DNA of 64,000 nt, from assembly GCF_036416795.1 (NCBI RefSeq), contig NZ_CP143867.1:1-64000 (forward strand), given 5' to 3'. This DNA is from Bacteroides sp. MSB163 (GTDB lineage Bacteria > Bacteroidota > Bacteroidia > Bacteroidales > Bacteroidaceae). A program made the translations under genes and the position numbers. Below are positions 52,604 through 62,071 of this stretch, piece after piece. The notes beneath the pieces are model-generated. The model had not been told where the DNA came from and did not search any database. It saw only the letters and a list, made by a program, of their open reading frames with translations. Positions within the stretch are counted from its first letter, which is position 1. Every line of letters starts with the position of its first letter.

Positions 52604-54004
52604 TTATTTATCACCTGTACGGTTCAATACGGAATAGGAAACATTCTTTTCTACCACATTTTCCGTGTAATCTACCTTCTTTACAAAATCTTTTACCTCA
52701 CCCACATATACATCTTCAATCACTATATTCCTGGCAGGAAGTTTGGCATCTCCTTTCAGTTCGTAAATGGCATCAGCCGAAGTACATGTCACATTTTTCA
52801 TATAAATGCCATCAATACGCGTAATGCGTTCCTCATACGTAGGAACAAGATCTTTCCATTGGTAAAGCACATCTGTATCTATTTCAAGTACCCGTTGTAC
52901 ATGCCCGGCTTTGATATTCTCCATGTGGATATTCTCCACAAATGCTCCACGCCGATGATTGGTCTTGACAAAAAAGAGCCTTCTGACGGATTGTGGCACT
53001 TTGCAATCATGCATATACACATTACGGATACCCCCTGAAATTTCACTGCCAATACCCAGTAAAGTATGCCCCTCTACAATGTCGCAATTACGGATTACAA
53101 TATTCTCTGTTGGTGTATTCAGACGCCATGCATCACGGTTACGTCCCGCCTTGATTACCACCGCATCATCTCCTTGATCGAAAGTACAATCTTCCACCAA
53201 AAAGTTACGGGTCATCTCAAGGTCAATCCCATCGTTATTGTGTCCATGAGCTTTTACATCCAGATTACGAACAATGCCGCCATCACACATATACATATGC
53301 ACAGTCCAGAATGGGCTTTCCCTGATTTTGAATCCATCAAGTAAGATATTCCTACAACGATTGAATTGTATCAGATGCGGACGCAAATGGTTCTCCCCTA
53401 CAGCCATCTCTCGTTTTTCTACAGGAACATCTGTAGATGCCATCGTATAAAGTTCTTTCAATGCATTCATGTGAGCCTCGGGACGAGCAAACCAGACTTT
53501 CCAAGTATCCATTTTAGGCTTCAGCATTCCTTTGCCTGTTATAGCTATATTCTCACACTCAAAAGCATAAATTAATGGAGAATAGTTATAACACTCCATG
53601 CCTTCCCATGAAGTCATTACAGATGGTAAATAATCAGACGGATTATCAGTAAAGCGTAATACCGCATTCTCTGCCAGATAAAGATTTACATTGCTTTTCA
53701 AATGTATCGGTCCTGTAAGCCATTCTCCTTCAGGCACTAATACTCTGCCACCTCCTGCTCTATTACAAGCATCTATTGTCTTGGCTATTGCATCTGTGTT
53801 GCAGACTTTTCCTCCCTTTACAGCGCCATATTGCACAATAGAAAAATCTTTCTCCGGAAAGATAAATTCTTTTATCGGTTCCATCGGGAAAGGAGCATCT
53901 ATGTTTACTGTTACATATTGTCCAAAGACAGGAAGCAAAGCCGGCACAGCCAAGCCCAATACTGCTAAAATTCTTATAAATACTTCTTTTTTCATAGTAT
54001 TCAT
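52604..54004 (-). CDS. GH28 polygalacturonase-type enzyme
   Basis: A right-handed beta-helix pectinase of 466 residues with a signal peptide (ILAVLGLAVPALLPVFGQ). The acidic centre is intact: D258 in NNDGID and D279-D280 in DQGDDAVV. H313 is kept, but the usual GHG reads GHT, and the usual RIK reads FVK (F345, K347), so the arginine that grips a galacturonate carboxylate is missing. This suggests an exo-acting or altered-specificity member (for example rhamnogalacturonan or a differently decorated uronide). The gene starts 2 nt after the unknown 694-residue protein gene ends and is cotranscribed. Confidence is high for the family, low for substrate. Confidence 0.9.
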   Translation of the reverse strand: MNTMKKEVFIRILAVLGLAVPALLPVFGQYVTVNIDAPFPMEPIKEFIFPEKDFSIVQYGAVKGGKVCNTDAIAKTIDACNRAGGGRVLVPEGEWLTGPIHLKSNVNLYLAENAVLRFTDNPSDYLPSVMTSWEGMECYNYSPLIYAFECENIAITGKGMLKPKMDTWKVWFARPEAHMNALKELYTMASTDVPVEKREMAVGENHLRPHLIQFNRCRNILLDGFKIRESPFWTVHMYMCDGGIVRNLDVKAHGHNNDGIDLEMTRNFLVEDCTFDQGDDAVVIKAGRNRDAWRLNTPTENIVIRNCDIVEGHTLLGIGSEISGGIRNVYMHDCKVPQSVRRLFFVKTNHRRGAFVENIHMENIKAGHVQRVLEIDTDVLYQWKDLVPTYEERITRIDGIYMKNVTCTSADAIYELKGDAKLPARNIVIEDVYVGEVKDFVKKVDYTENVVEKNVSYSVLNRTGDK

Positions 54005-54006
54005 TT

Positions 54007-56091
54007 CTATAATCCTTTATTCACCAATAGGTAATACACTAATGCCCAATCCTGATCGTTAGCATAAGGATCATAAAATTGTGCTTTTACTCCATCAATC
54101 TTGTATGGATACATATAAGCACATGAAGCTCTTCCATCCTCAAAGAAAAGACAAAGATTATTTCTCACCACATTCTCTGCACGCACTTGGTAAGATGTAT
54201 CACCCGTGCATAATGCATAATAGTAGTATACGGCTCCGGTCACTGTACTCCAATAGTGCGGGAAAGTATCACCAAACATTTCACATTTACCAAACCAATG
54301 CCCATCCCAATGGCGAATAGCGACTTCATTCAAATGATAACTGGGCTGAAACCCATTGAAAGCTTCCAATACGGGCATCTGCCGTTTCACCTCATCCAAA
54401 TACTTCTGAATACCCGTTTCCAGATAAAGCTGTGCCAAAAACAGTATAGCCGGAGCTACAATACTCTGTTCATAATTCACTTCATGTGCCGGATAATTCA
54501 GACCATTCTCTACAAATATATCTCCTGTCCTGATGAAGTCTTTCATCAAGTCTTTATATTCTTTTTCCATTCCAGCCACCTTCAGACTCTGCAATCCCAA
54601 CCTGACAGGGATCCCTATCGCATAAAAGCCATGACCAAACTGACGAAACATAGACTTAAGTGTTTTATAGCCATCCGTTACGAACTGCCTGTCACCCGTC
54701 AACTTATACATCTGGAAATAAAATTCAGCTACCCACATATAATTATATCCTCGGTTCCGTTGCTTCTTATCCACACTGGAATAAGTGACATAATCATCCG
54801 TCTGTAACTTACTACGTACAAACCTAGCATATCTTAAAAGCGACTCTTTTAATGCAGAATCTTTAGTCAGCAAATATTGTTTAGCCAGCAGTACTCCCAT
54901 TCCCAAGCGCTCCGCACCTTCATCACGATCTACGGGATTACAGTTCGGCGTATCATTCAGGTAAATGCTGTCCCCTTCATTATCGTAAACCATGTAAGCA
55001 CCGTCACGCAAGTCAGCAGGATTATTCATTTGTTGATTAGTACGTATAAAGTTAACCCGTTTTTGTATCAGTTCATCCACAGAGTTAATTACCAGACAGT
55101 CAGCGTGCGTTTGTTTGTTCCCATTGTAATAGAAATCAAAACGGATTTCGCCAGCTTGTTCTATAGGTGTTTCTATTATATAGATATTTCCTTTTCGCTT
55201 TACTGCCACCGGTACACCGTTTATCATAGCTCTGCATGTCTTCAACGGTTTCAGGCTACGAAGTTCTACATGGGCAACCTCTCCTTTTTGATACACATAT
55301 TTATCACACGATACAAGCACACTCCCCCGTTCTAAAAGTTTATTGCAAAAATCATCATTACCCCCATGAGCAAAGATATACCATTCCAAAGAATAGCTTT
55401 CTCCGGGTTTTAGTTGCATATCGGGCACATTTAATGCAAAGATCCCTCTGGTATGTGAGTTTGCTTTCTTACGTCCTCGTTCCCATATTTCATAACTCTT
55501 TACAGCACCTTCTGTCACCATCAATCCTAAGTGAGGTGCATAAGCTCCCATGCGAATAGCATTGACATAAGCGGCATTTTCACCTTCCCATATCTGAACA
55601 TTGGCACGGGAATTCATACATTCCTGCGCACTGGGATAATTGTCATTGAAAGGAGTATAAATACCCATATCATAAAGGGATACAGCTTCTTCACCTATAT
55701 TAGTGAAAGTATACCTTTCCACTAAATTATCCTCTTCCAGCCTTCGCTTAATCTGAATGCGGATATCACTCTCACGGTACATTACTTCCATACCGTCCGC
55801 ACTGATTTCAACCGGATTCTTCCACTCTTTCTTAATACTTTCCCGTCCTTTAGTTACAGTGAAATATCCCAGACCCCAGCCATAATTTTCTTTCACCCAG
55901 GCATATTGAGTGCCGTCAACTCTCACCAGCCAGTTCATACCACGCGCGTCCCGCTGTATCTTTAGTTCACTAAGAGCTCCGGTCGACGAATTGACTTTCA
56001 ACTCAATAGGACTATTTCCGGCAGATAAAAGACTGGCTACCATCAACAGACTAAAAGCAGCTCCAAGTTTCTTTAATAACCCATTTCTCAT
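54007..56091 (-). CDS. Secreted protein of unknown family, possible (alpha/alpha)6 glycosidase
   Basis: A 694-residue protein with a signal peptide (KLGAAFSLLMVASLLSAG). The first ~340 residues look like beta-sandwich domains (IELKVNSSTGALSELKIQRDARGMNW, IQIKRRLEEDNLVERYTFTNIGEEAVSLYDMGIYTPFND, then a second domain with YQKGEVAHVELRS). Residues ~345-694 are helical, with repeated aromatic-rich hairpins (GYNYMWVAEFYFQMYKLTGDRQFV, HEVNYEQSIVAPAILFLAQLYLETG, HYWSTVTGAVYYYYAL), as in six-hairpin glycosidases. I do not recognise the exact family; GH105/GH88-like unsaturated glucuronidases and the newer beta-glucuronidase families have similar shapes. Operon position between susD2 and GH28 makes a role in uronic-acid glycan breakdown likely. 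Confidence 0.65.
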   Translation of the reverse strand: MRNGLLKKLGAAFSLLMVASLLSAGNSPIELKVNSSTGALSELKIQRDARGMNWLVRVDGTQYAWVKENYGWGLGYFTVTKGRESIKKEWKNPVEISADGMEVMYRESDIRIQIKRRLEEDNLVERYTFTNIGEEAVSLYDMGIYTPFNDNYPSAQECMNSRANVQIWEGENAAYVNAIRMGAYAPHLGLMVTEGAVKSYEIWERGRKKANSHTRGIFALNVPDMQLKPGESYSLEWYIFAHGGNDDFCNKLLERGSVLVSCDKYVYQKGEVAHVELRSLKPLKTCRAMINGVPVAVKRKGNIYIIETPIEQAGEIRFDFYYNGNKQTHADCLVINSVDELIQKRVNFIRTNQQMNNPADLRDGAYMVYDNEGDSIYLNDTPNCNPVDRDEGAERLGMGVLLAKQYLLTKDSALKESLLRYARFVRSKLQTDDYVTYSSVDKKQRNRGYNYMWVAEFYFQMYKLTGDRQFVTDGYKTLKSMFRQFGHGFYAIGIPVRLGLQSLKVAGMEKEYKDLMKDFIRTGDIFVENGLNYPAHEVNYEQSIVAPAILFLAQLYLETGIQKYLDEVKRQMPVLEAFNGFQPSYHLNEVAIRHWDGHWFGKCEMFGDTFPHYWSTVTGAVYYYYALCTGDTSYQVRAENVVRNNLCLFFEDGRASCAYMYPYKIDGVKAQFYDPYANDQDWALVYYLLVNKGL

Positions 56092-56187
56092 ATTAACGAT
56101 TCTTGATTCAAATTAAAATTGAATTGTAGTTTAAATGAGAGGTCATTTGCTCTAACAGTAAATGCCCCTCTCAATCACCTATGAACT

Positions 56188-58221
56188 TTATTGTTCAGCA
56201 GCCATATCTGCACTCACAGGCCAATAAGGATTCTGATAAATAGGAGAACTCTCAACTGTCACCCCATCGGAAGATGTAATGAGAAATTGCTTTGCCATGA
56301 TCGGTTCCAGATAATGAGCCATCTTCCATTTGTAACCCTCATAACACTTCTGAGTGCTGGTTCTGCGATAAGGACGAAGATATTCACTATCCGATTTCTG
56401 CGATACGGTTGCATTTACCGAACCATCTGCTACCAACCCTTGATACCATTGTTCCATCGGTGTATTCCAAAGATGCATTCCTTCTGGAATATAAGGAGTT
56501 GAAATCATCTGATCCATAGCTCTCCAACGACACACATCCATATAACGCAAACCTTCAGAGAGGAATTCCGAACGACGTTCGCGACGAATATTATATAATG
56601 TCTTATCCGTCAAGATCTTTCCTGCAGAATAAGCCCCCCAATCATTTTCCGCTTCCTTCGCCATATCAGTGGCAGCAATTGTAACATCAATATCTTCGTT
56701 TACATGGGCACGGCGACGGATAATCTGCCAATATTCGCGTGCTGTTCCATCCAATGTCCCATTCTTTTCATAACTGGCTTCCATATAGTTCAGCAATGCT
56801 TCTACCGAACGATAAAGTACTACTCCAACAAAGCCGGCCCACACGTCCTGATAGTGTTTCACATCAAAAGAGCCACCTTTTCTCAAAAGATAACCAGTGG
56901 TGGCACGTGTCTGATTAGCACCGTCAGTGATACCCGGATAAGGTTGCGTACGATAGAAAGTACTGAGCGGACTTGTTCCATCTATAAGAATGTTCTTCTG
57001 TCCGGGTTCTTTCAAAAAGACAGATAAGCGTGAATCTCTGTTGGTACGCACATCTGCAATCGTTTTATCTCCTGTATAATTTCCGTTACCATCCGAATAA
57101 GAACCGTTCTTATAAACAGGAGTACCATCCGCCATCAGGAAATTTTGTACACAAGCACGAGTTACACCCAAAGCCCAGTTGCCCTGATTGGCACCAACAC
57201 ATACTCCATGCGTAGACACCCCATACGTATACTGTTTCCAAAGCAAAACTTCGGGATAGGACGAAAGATCATCTGTTGCATACATATCATAAAATGGATT
57301 AGTGGGGTCTCCAGAGTTCTGTTGTAATACACCTGTATTCGCAGTCAACGAGTTCTTATATTTTTCAGCCACTTCCTTTGAAGCTGAAATAGCCTCATCA
57401 AGAAAATAATTAATTTCACTGTCAATGCTTCCGCCCGGATACTGGTAATTGGCATTATAGTCTTTCGATTTACCCGGCCATCCTTCACCATTGGGAACAA
57501 ACGCAGTACCTTTAAAATATTTCAGCCAAGTACCTTCATAAAGAGCAACACGTGATTTTAGCAATAAAGCCAGGTCACGATTAATGCGGGTAGTTGTCAT
57601 GTTTTTCCCTTCCATCAATCTAGCTGCCTTATCCAAATCAGACAAGATAAAACGAGCAACTTCATTACGAGGCATGCGCTTGCTGGCTTCACTCAGCACA
57701 ACCTCATCATCTGGCAAAGGTTCGGTAATAATAGGAAAATCACCAAAATACTGATAGCGTTTAAAGTATTCAAGTGCACGCAAGGTATACATTTCACCTA
57801 TATAATGTCTGATACTGGCTAAATCACCGGATATCGTATTCTGTGAACCACTTAAATCATCTCCAAACCGAGGCAACACTTCTGAAAAGAAAAAATTCAA
57901 TCTATATATAGTTTCAAACGACCAGTTTCCTCCCGAATAGGGCACCTTCCATTGTCCTTCAAAGAAACGATCAGGAGCGGTTTCGGGTATCTGATTATCA
58001 GTATATTGGTCATCAGTACCATAATATCCATAATTACTACCAGGAAGAACCCGCGGATATATTTCATCCGCATAGGCCTGTAACTGGGAAACTTCCGTGA
58101 AATATTTATCAGGGTCTACGGATGATTTTGGTTCACTATCCAGAAAATCATCACAAGCCGTGAGTCCGAAAACGAATGTTGCGGTTAATGCTATTCGATA
58201 TAATGTTTTCATATTATTCAT
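56188..58221 (-). CDS. SusD/RagB-type glycan-binding lipoprotein (PUL 2)
   Basis: A 677-residue surface lipoprotein, larger than the PUL 1 SusD. Lipobox FGLTACDDFLDSEP (cysteine about 23), N-terminal TPR-like helices (IRHYIGEMYTLRALEYFKRYQYFGDFPIITEPLPDDE), an extended central insert, and the C-terminal SusD pattern (YNIRRERRSEFLSEGLRYMDVCRWRAMDQM). It follows susC2 by 4 nt, so the two are translationally coupled. The in-frame ATG at codon 4 is an alternative start. Extra length usually reflects loops around the binding site; ligand unknown. Confidence 0.94.
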   Translation of the reverse strand: MNNMKTLYRIALTATFVFGLTACDDFLDSEPKSSVDPDKYFTEVSQLQAYADEIYPRVLPGSNYGYYGTDDQYTDNQIPETAPDRFFEGQWKVPYSGGNWSFETIYRLNFFFSEVLPRFGDDLSGSQNTISGDLASIRHYIGEMYTLRALEYFKRYQYFGDFPIITEPLPDDEVVLSEASKRMPRNEVARFILSDLDKAARLMEGKNMTTTRINRDLALLLKSRVALYEGTWLKYFKGTAFVPNGEGWPGKSKDYNANYQYPGGSIDSEINYFLDEAISASKEVAEKYKNSLTANTGVLQQNSGDPTNPFYDMYATDDLSSYPEVLLWKQYTYGVSTHGVCVGANQGNWALGVTRACVQNFLMADGTPVYKNGSYSDGNGNYTGDKTIADVRTNRDSRLSVFLKEPGQKNILIDGTSPLSTFYRTQPYPGITDGANQTRATTGYLLRKGGSFDVKHYQDVWAGFVGVVLYRSVEALLNYMEASYEKNGTLDGTAREYWQIIRRRAHVNEDIDVTIAATDMAKEAENDWGAYSAGKILTDKTLYNIRRERRSEFLSEGLRYMDVCRWRAMDQMISTPYIPEGMHLWNTPMEQWYQGLVADGSVNATVSQKSDSEYLRPYRRTSTQKCYEGYKWKMAHYLEPIMAKQFLITSSDGVTVESSPIYQNPYWPVSADMAAEQ

Positions 58222-58225
58222 CTAT

Positions 58226-61200
58226 TTAAAAAGTTAAACTCAAACCGAATGACCATGTACTTGACAACGGATAAACATTGCCACCGACACCTCCTATACA
58301 AGTTTCAGGATCAAAAACGTCAAACAAAGAAGTGAAAGTCAACAAGTTCTCGCCTGAAACAAACAAACGACATTTTGAAATTCCTGCTTTCTTTGTCCAT
58401 GTCGCAGGTAATGTATAGCCAAGTTGTAGATTCTTCAAGCGCATATAAGCGGCATTCTGCATATAGCGGCTTTGCACACGCTGATTCTTACCACCATCTG
58501 CATAACTAAGAAGAGGACGAGGGAAATACGAATTGGTATTCGCCGGAAGCTCATACCCTTCCAGACCGGACGATTCAGCACGGAAGTAGTCATTGTGTTG
58601 CACAAATCCTCGTATATGCCATTCACTCACATTACCCCGGACACCCCAGAAATAACCACCGGCATTGTCATTGTTTGTGGTAGAATCACCACCAGGCCAA
58701 AAATCATGTTTCAAAACTCCCTGCAAGAAACAACGGAAGTCAAAGCCTTTCCAATCAGCAGTCAGGTCAATACCAAAGAAATAATGCGGGTTAGCATCAC
58801 CCAATACTTTTAAATCACCATGGTCACTCAAGGTGTTGGCACCCGTAGATATCTTACCATCGCCGTTCAAATCTTTATACATGATATCACCGGCTCCCCA
58901 CTGTGTTCCGATGGCACTTTGTCCACCTTTAGGCAATGAAGCAAGATGTGCATCCATTTCTTCCTGTGTTTTGGCTATACCTATTGTCTCAAGTCCCCAT
59001 ATCTGGTTTATTTTTTGTCCGGTAATATACGCCCACTTAACTCCCGTGTTAGAACTTCCGGAAGTCAAAGAACCGGTTTTATTACTCGGATAACTGTCTA
59101 TATAAGTCTGCTGGTCAGACAATGAAACACTGATACCATAATTCAATCCGTTCTTCAGGCGGTCTCTCCACGCCAATGAGACTTCCCATCCTTTTGTTTT
59201 CAAATCACAGTTGTTGGTTTGAGGCGGGTTGACACCCAAAGTCAGAGGCAATTCAGGAGCATCTCCCACCATATCTTTTGTATAGCGGACAAAGTAATCG
59301 AACGATCCCGTCAACCTATTGTTGAAGAAGCCATAGTCTAACCCGATATCCCAAGTACGGACTTTTTCCCAAGTCAAGACTGTACTAATCAAATCACCTA
59401 CCTTTGCAGTGTTAGGTTTAGTTCCATTATGTAACCAGCCTCCATCCAGTACACCTAACGTCATAGTACGATAAGTAGGATACCATGTATTCGTATTCTG
59501 ATTGCCCAACTGTCCATACGAAAAACGTAGTTTCAGCAAATTGGCAACATTCTGCATCGGTTGCCAGAACTTCTCCTGTGCGATATTCCACCCCAAAGAA
59601 AAAGATGGAGACCATTGCCAACGATTACCACGACGAAAACGGGAAGTACCATCATAACGGATATTGGCTTCTACCAAATAACGACCTTGATAATCATAGT
59701 TCAAACGTCCGAAGAAACCGGCAGTCGCCCATCTGTTGCTATATCCATGCACTGTAGCATCTTTAGCCAAACCGCTATTCAACTGTCCGTTCGTCAAATC
59801 AAATTCCGGCATATCCGCCATTATCAATCCATTCTTGAAAACATTCAAGTCACTTTGTTCCATCTCTTCCGCCTGAAATCCGGCCATAATCTTCAGGTTA
59901 TGCGCCTCATCGAACGTATGTGCATATTCACTATAAATATTCAGATTCAGATAGTTTTCCTTTTTATCTTCCTGATATAATCCTGAATCCTTTTCACGAT
60001 AAAGTTCGGTTCCAGTGGGTCCCAACTGATATGAAGGCAATGTCGTTTCTTTCACCTTCTGATTCATAATACTATAGTTGAATTCTACATTAGTAATCCA
60101 ATTCTTTACAGGCTCAAATATAAGGGCTGCCTGATAATAATGGCGGTCAGTCTGTACATCGCGTTGTCCGCCCTGCTCCAACTCTACGGCATTATAGCCA
60201 AAGATATTACCATTGGGATCGTACATCGGAATATTAGGCCAGTTCTGCCGACCGAACATCCGGTAAAAGGTATCATTGAACTTACGTGGACGCCATACAT
60301 CGTTACGTGTGAAACGAGTTGTGAAGTTAAACTTCAACCAATCAGTCAGTTCGCTGGTAAATTTACCTGTGATATTATAGCGTTTCATGCCATCCTCACC
60401 GATTTTCAACAAACCACCCTGATCCAGATAATTGAAAGAACCATAATAGGTCATCTTCTCACTGCCCCCTGATACGCTCACATTGTGTTCTTGGGAGAAT
60501 ACCGTACTTTTATAAAGTTCATCATAAATATCCGTATTACCATAGGCATACTGCCACACATCATTCCAAGCATCCGGATTACTAGGACTGGGATCCATAC
60601 CGCCAGTCAGTTTACCAGACTGATAATCGAGCATCTTCCGCATAGTCTCGTCTGAAAATCGGGCTGCTTTGCCACTGTTCTTGAGAGATTCATTCATTAA
60701 TACGGCAAAAGTGTATGAATCCATAGACTCCGGTAAACCTATGGGACTGGCTATACGAAAACTATTATTATAATTGATAGTAGCCTTACCTGCTTTACCC
60801 TTCTTCGTCGTAACGAGAATTACACCGAACGGTGCGCGCGAACCATAAATAGAAGAGGCCGCCGCATCTTTCAGCACTGAGATATTCTCAATATCCTGCG
60901 GATTCACCGTATTAATATCGCCCTCCATACCATCAATCAATATCAATGGAGAACCACTTGAAGAACCGATGGTTCCCGTACCACGTACGGAAATACTCAT
61001 ATTCTGATCCAAAGCTCCGGAATTTGTCGTAATTTTCAGACCCGGAACCAAGCCTTGCAAAGCCTGTGTTGCCGATGATACCGGACGTGATTCCAACTCT
61101 TTCGCTGTAGCAATTCCCACCGAACCGGTCAGGTTCACCTTCTTCTGAGTACCAAAACCTACCACCACAACTTCATCAAGCATTTCAGTATCTTCTTTCA

Positions 61201-61546
61201 AAGTCACATCAATAACTCTGCCTGCCACTGCCTGTACTTCCTGCGCTTTATATCCTATATAGGAAATGAGAAGCGTTGCACCGGAAGGTACTGAAAGAGA
61301 AAAGTTACCGTTGACATCAGTAATAGTGCCATTAGATGTATTCCCTTTTTCTACAACACTGGCACCGATAACCGGCCCCATCGCGTCACTTACAGTTCCG
61401 GAAACTTTGATTTGTTGTTGAACCGTTTGCACACTTTGTTCATTGCCCGTAGCCCTCACCGTGAGGGGTTGTCCGGCAATGAAACCAGTGCAAAGCAATA
61501 AGGCCGCAAGCGCCTTCCGATTGTTTCTAAAAGAATCTGATTTCAT
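58226..61546 (-). CDS. SusC/RagA-type TonB-dependent outer-membrane transporter (PUL 2)
   Basis: A 1106-residue importer with a long signal region (LAALLLCTGFIAGQPLTVRA), a carboxypeptidase-D-like domain (IKVSGTVSDAMGPVIGASVVEKG), plug motifs (DEVVVVGFGTQKKVNLTGSVG, SVRGTGTIGSSSGSPLILIDG) and a barrel ending in LSSTWSFGLSLTF. First gene of a seven-gene operon ending with the short GH115. Its upstream region contains a 22-nt-spaced direct repeat next to the putative promoter, the likely HTCS 2 operator. Confidence 0.96.
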   Translation of the reverse strand: MKSDSFRNNRKALAALLLCTGFIAGQPLTVRATGNEQSVQTVQQQIKVSGTVSDAMGPVIGASVVEKGNTSNGTITDVNGNFSLSVPSGATLLISYIGYKAQEVQAVAGRVIDVTLKEDTEMLDEVVVVGFGTQKKVNLTGSVGIATAKELESRPVSSATQALQGLVPGLKITTNSGALDQNMSISVRGTGTIGSSSGSPLILIDGMEGDINTVNPQDIENISVLKDAAASSIYGSRAPFGVILVTTKKGKAGKATINYNNSFRIASPIGLPESMDSYTFAVLMNESLKNSGKAARFSDETMRKMLDYQSGKLTGGMDPSPSNPDAWNDVWQYAYGNTDIYDELYKSTVFSQEHNVSVSGGSEKMTYYGSFNYLDQGGLLKIGEDGMKRYNITGKFTSELTDWLKFNFTTRFTRNDVWRPRKFNDTFYRMFGRQNWPNIPMYDPNGNIFGYNAVELEQGGQRDVQTDRHYYQAALIFEPVKNWITNVEFNYSIMNQKVKETTLPSYQLGPTGTELYREKDSGLYQEDKKENYLNLNIYSEYAHTFDEAHNLKIMAGFQAEEMEQSDLNVFKNGLIMADMPEFDLTNGQLNSGLAKDATVHGYSNRWATAGFFGRLNYDYQGRYLVEANIRYDGTSRFRRGNRWQWSPSFSLGWNIAQEKFWQPMQNVANLLKLRFSYGQLGNQNTNTWYPTYRTMTLGVLDGGWLHNGTKPNTAKVGDLISTVLTWEKVRTWDIGLDYGFFNNRLTGSFDYFVRYTKDMVGDAPELPLTLGVNPPQTNNCDLKTKGWEVSLAWRDRLKNGLNYGISVSLSDQQTYIDSYPSNKTGSLTSGSSNTGVKWAYITGQKINQIWGLETIGIAKTQEEMDAHLASLPKGGQSAIGTQWGAGDIMYKDLNGDGKISTGANTLSDHGDLKVLGDANPHYFFGIDLTADWKGFDFRCFLQGVLKHDFWPGGDSTTNNDNAGGYFWGVRGNVSEWHIRGFVQHNDYFRAESSGLEGYELPANTNSYFPRPLLSYADGGKNQRVQSRYMQNAAYMRLKNLQLGYTLPATWTKKAGISKCRLFVSGENLLTFTSLFDVFDPETCIGGVGGNVYPLSSTWSFGLSLTF

Positions 61547-61619
61547 TGTTTTCCTTTTAAATTAGATAATAATAATAAGGTTAATAGAATCTCAAAAACT
61601 GGTCCCGTTATGGGATATG

Positions 61620-61683
61620 CAAAGATATCGAAGTAATAAAGAAAGCATAGGGGACAAATTCACTTTCAAGAAAGGACAAATTC
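61620..61683 (-). promoter_or_regulatory. Putative susC2 promoter and adjacent HTCS direct-repeat operator
   Basis: TATCTTTG on the minus strand (61627-61620) is a -7 box without a matching TTTG at -33. Beyond it, GGACAAATTC occurs at 61652-61661 and again, identical, at 61674-61683, 22 nt apart. An activator bound to both copies would sit immediately upstream of the -33 position. HTCS proteins end in AraC-type domains, which often bind direct repeats two helical turns apart; the assignment is inference. Confidence 0.6.
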
Positions 61684-61792
61684 GTCATGACTGTTTTCTC
61701 CCACTCTTTGACCAATCTCTCCGGGGAGCTTTACTGAACCGATATGGATTATCTTACATTACTCCAAATGATAACTTGGTTCACCCCACACG

Positions 61793-61906
61793 GTAACTCC
61801 ATTTACATGCCGAGGTAAAGGTCGTTACATACCGAGGTAAAGACCGTTACAATAAGGGGTAAAGGTCGTTACATACGGCGGTAAATGCTTTTACATTATG
61901 GCGTAA
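61793..61906. repeat. 22-nt-period dyad array (array C)
   Basis: GTAA begins at 61793, 61815, 61837, 61859, 61881 and 61903, exactly 22 nt apart six times. TTAC begins at 61803, 61825, 61847, 61869 and 61891 in the same register. Each unit is GTAA-N6-TTAC with an 8-nt spacer; the middle units share the inner AGGTCG or AGACCG. The array lies between divergent susC2 and HTCS 2, outside both putative operators. The rest of 61547-62153 holds no gene. Confidence 0.8.
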
Positions 61907-62041
61907 ATAGAATATAAATGTGATTCATTGATTATCAACAAACTAACTAAGAGTGTCAGCCTACTTTTATTTATTTCTGCACAACAAGCCAACGAAATGA
62001 GAAAAAGGACAAGAGTGCTTATTACAGCAATACAAAGGCAA

Positions 62042-62071
62042 GGCAAATTCGTCAAATCACAAGGGCAAATT
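62042..62071 (+). promoter_or_regulatory. Direct repeat upstream of HTCS 2
   Basis: GGCAAATT at 62042-62049 and 62064-62071, 22 nt apart, resembles the GGACAAATTC pair before susC2 with one base missing. A -7 box TATATTTG lies at 62115-62122, 32 nt before the HTCS ATG. The arrangement suggests autoregulation of HTCS 2. Confidence 0.5.

Noticed and set aside
61793..61906. Possible CRISPR array from regular repeat spacing
   Set aside because: The repeated words are only 4-6 nt, the period is 22 nt with no room for 30-nt spacers, and no cas genes are present.
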